5,956 bases of DNA from Verrucomicrobiota bacterium (GTDB taxonomy: Bacteria > Verrucomicrobiota > Verrucomicrobiia > Chthoniobacterales > UBA10450), in the NCBI GenBank assembly GCA_003219335.1, contig QHOF01000104.1:16241-22196 (forward strand), given 5' to 3'. The position numbers and the translations under genes are program-made. The first letter of the stretch is position 1, and the number at the start of each line of letters is the position of its first letter. The notes beneath the pieces were generated by a model. That model had not been told where the DNA came from and made no database searches. It saw only the letters and a program-made list of their open reading frames with translations. Positions 5,646 to 5,956 of the stretch are shown piece by piece.

Positions 5646-5956
5646 ATGGCGATGTTCCGGACAAAGCGTCGCAAAATTGAGCGGCTCGATTTCATTCTGG
5701 CCGGCGCGCAAAAATCGGTGACGACCGCGAAGCATTATTTTCTAAGAAAACACCCGGACATCACCATGGGCGATAAGCAGGAAATGCATTTCTTTGATAA
5801 CGAAGAAATGTTCGCCGGCCAGGTCGATTACGAATTACTCCACGAGCGCTTCCCGCAGCTGCGTCCCTGGGCCATCGCTGGCGAGTGCACGCCGATTTAC
5901 ATTTACTGGAAACCGGCAATGGAACGGATTTGGAAATACAATTCGAAAATCAAATT
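5646..5956 (+). CDS. Sulfotransferase-domain protein, 3'-partial
   Basis: The first 103 residues of a PAPS-dependent sulfotransferase run off the window end without a stop codon. After a basic start (MAMFRTKRRK) comes DFILAGAQKSVTTAKHYFL, strand 1 plus the 5'-phosphosulfate loop. It continues with RKHPDI, the family's K-E-x-HFF-like motif (KQEMHFFDNE, about 44-53), YELLHERFP, GECTPIYIY (79-87) and AMERIWKYNSKIK. The last of these is typical of the region before the 3'-phosphate-binding site, which lies outside. The loop usually reads KSGTT, but here Gly is replaced by Val25 (GTG codon). ATG 5646 is preferred; ATG 5652 and TTG 5643 are in-frame alternatives, and a TGA at 5640 closes the frame upstream. 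The acceptor is unknown; relatives sulfate polysaccharides, lipids or small molecules. The gene is divergent from the pseudogene to its left. Confidence 0.88.
   Translation, partial: MAMFRTKRRKIERLDFILAGAQKSVTTAKHYFLRKHPDITMGDKQEMHFFDNEEMFAGQVDYELLHERFPQLRPWAIAGECTPIYIYWKPAMERIWKYNSKIK

Overview
The window is chromosomal DNA of moderate to high GC. It carries metabolic and DNA-repair genes separated by short palindromic repeat elements. The IspH is the long plant/cyanobacterial-like form. Intergenic palindromes of several families, a lysine-tailed bacterial Ku and few Shine-Dalgarno sequences together suggest a soil Verrucomicrobium (Chthoniobacterales/Udaeobacter-like). That placement is an inference from gene style and repeat style; no rRNA or other marker is present to confirm it.

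Layout: (1) 1-1008, + strand: ispH, with its 5' end outside the window. (2) 1009-1273: an intergenic stretch made almost entirely of two repeat elements (1010-1078 and 1098-1227). (3) 1274-2116, +: Ku protein of non-homologous end joining. (4) 2117-2226: short spacer with a small hairpin. (5) 2227-2708, +: a small cupin gene whose N-terminus appears split by a one-base frameshift near 2280. (6) 2709-2854: spacer with a very strong GC-rich hairpin (2755-2806). (7) 2855-4593, +: a compact three-gene cluster of two different DoxX-family membrane proteins and an exported dienelactone hydrolase-family protein, with gaps of 19 and 13 bases. (8) 4594-4777: a second copy of the 1098-1227 repeat family, plus a hairpin. 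(9) 4778-5551, - strand: the decayed C-terminal half of a class C beta-lactamase-like serine hydrolase. (10) 5646-5956, +: the start of a sulfotransferase that runs off the window. No intergenic stretch exceeds 300 bases. I recognise nothing specific in 5552-5645.

Functionally, IspH makes isoprenoid precursors and Ku binds broken DNA ends. The DoxX-DoxX-hydrolase cluster looks like one transcription unit at the cell envelope, but its substrate cannot be read from sequence. I see no clear new defence or mobile system. The most informative oddities are two damaged genes, the palindromic repeat families, and a substituted PAPS-binding loop in the sulfotransferase.
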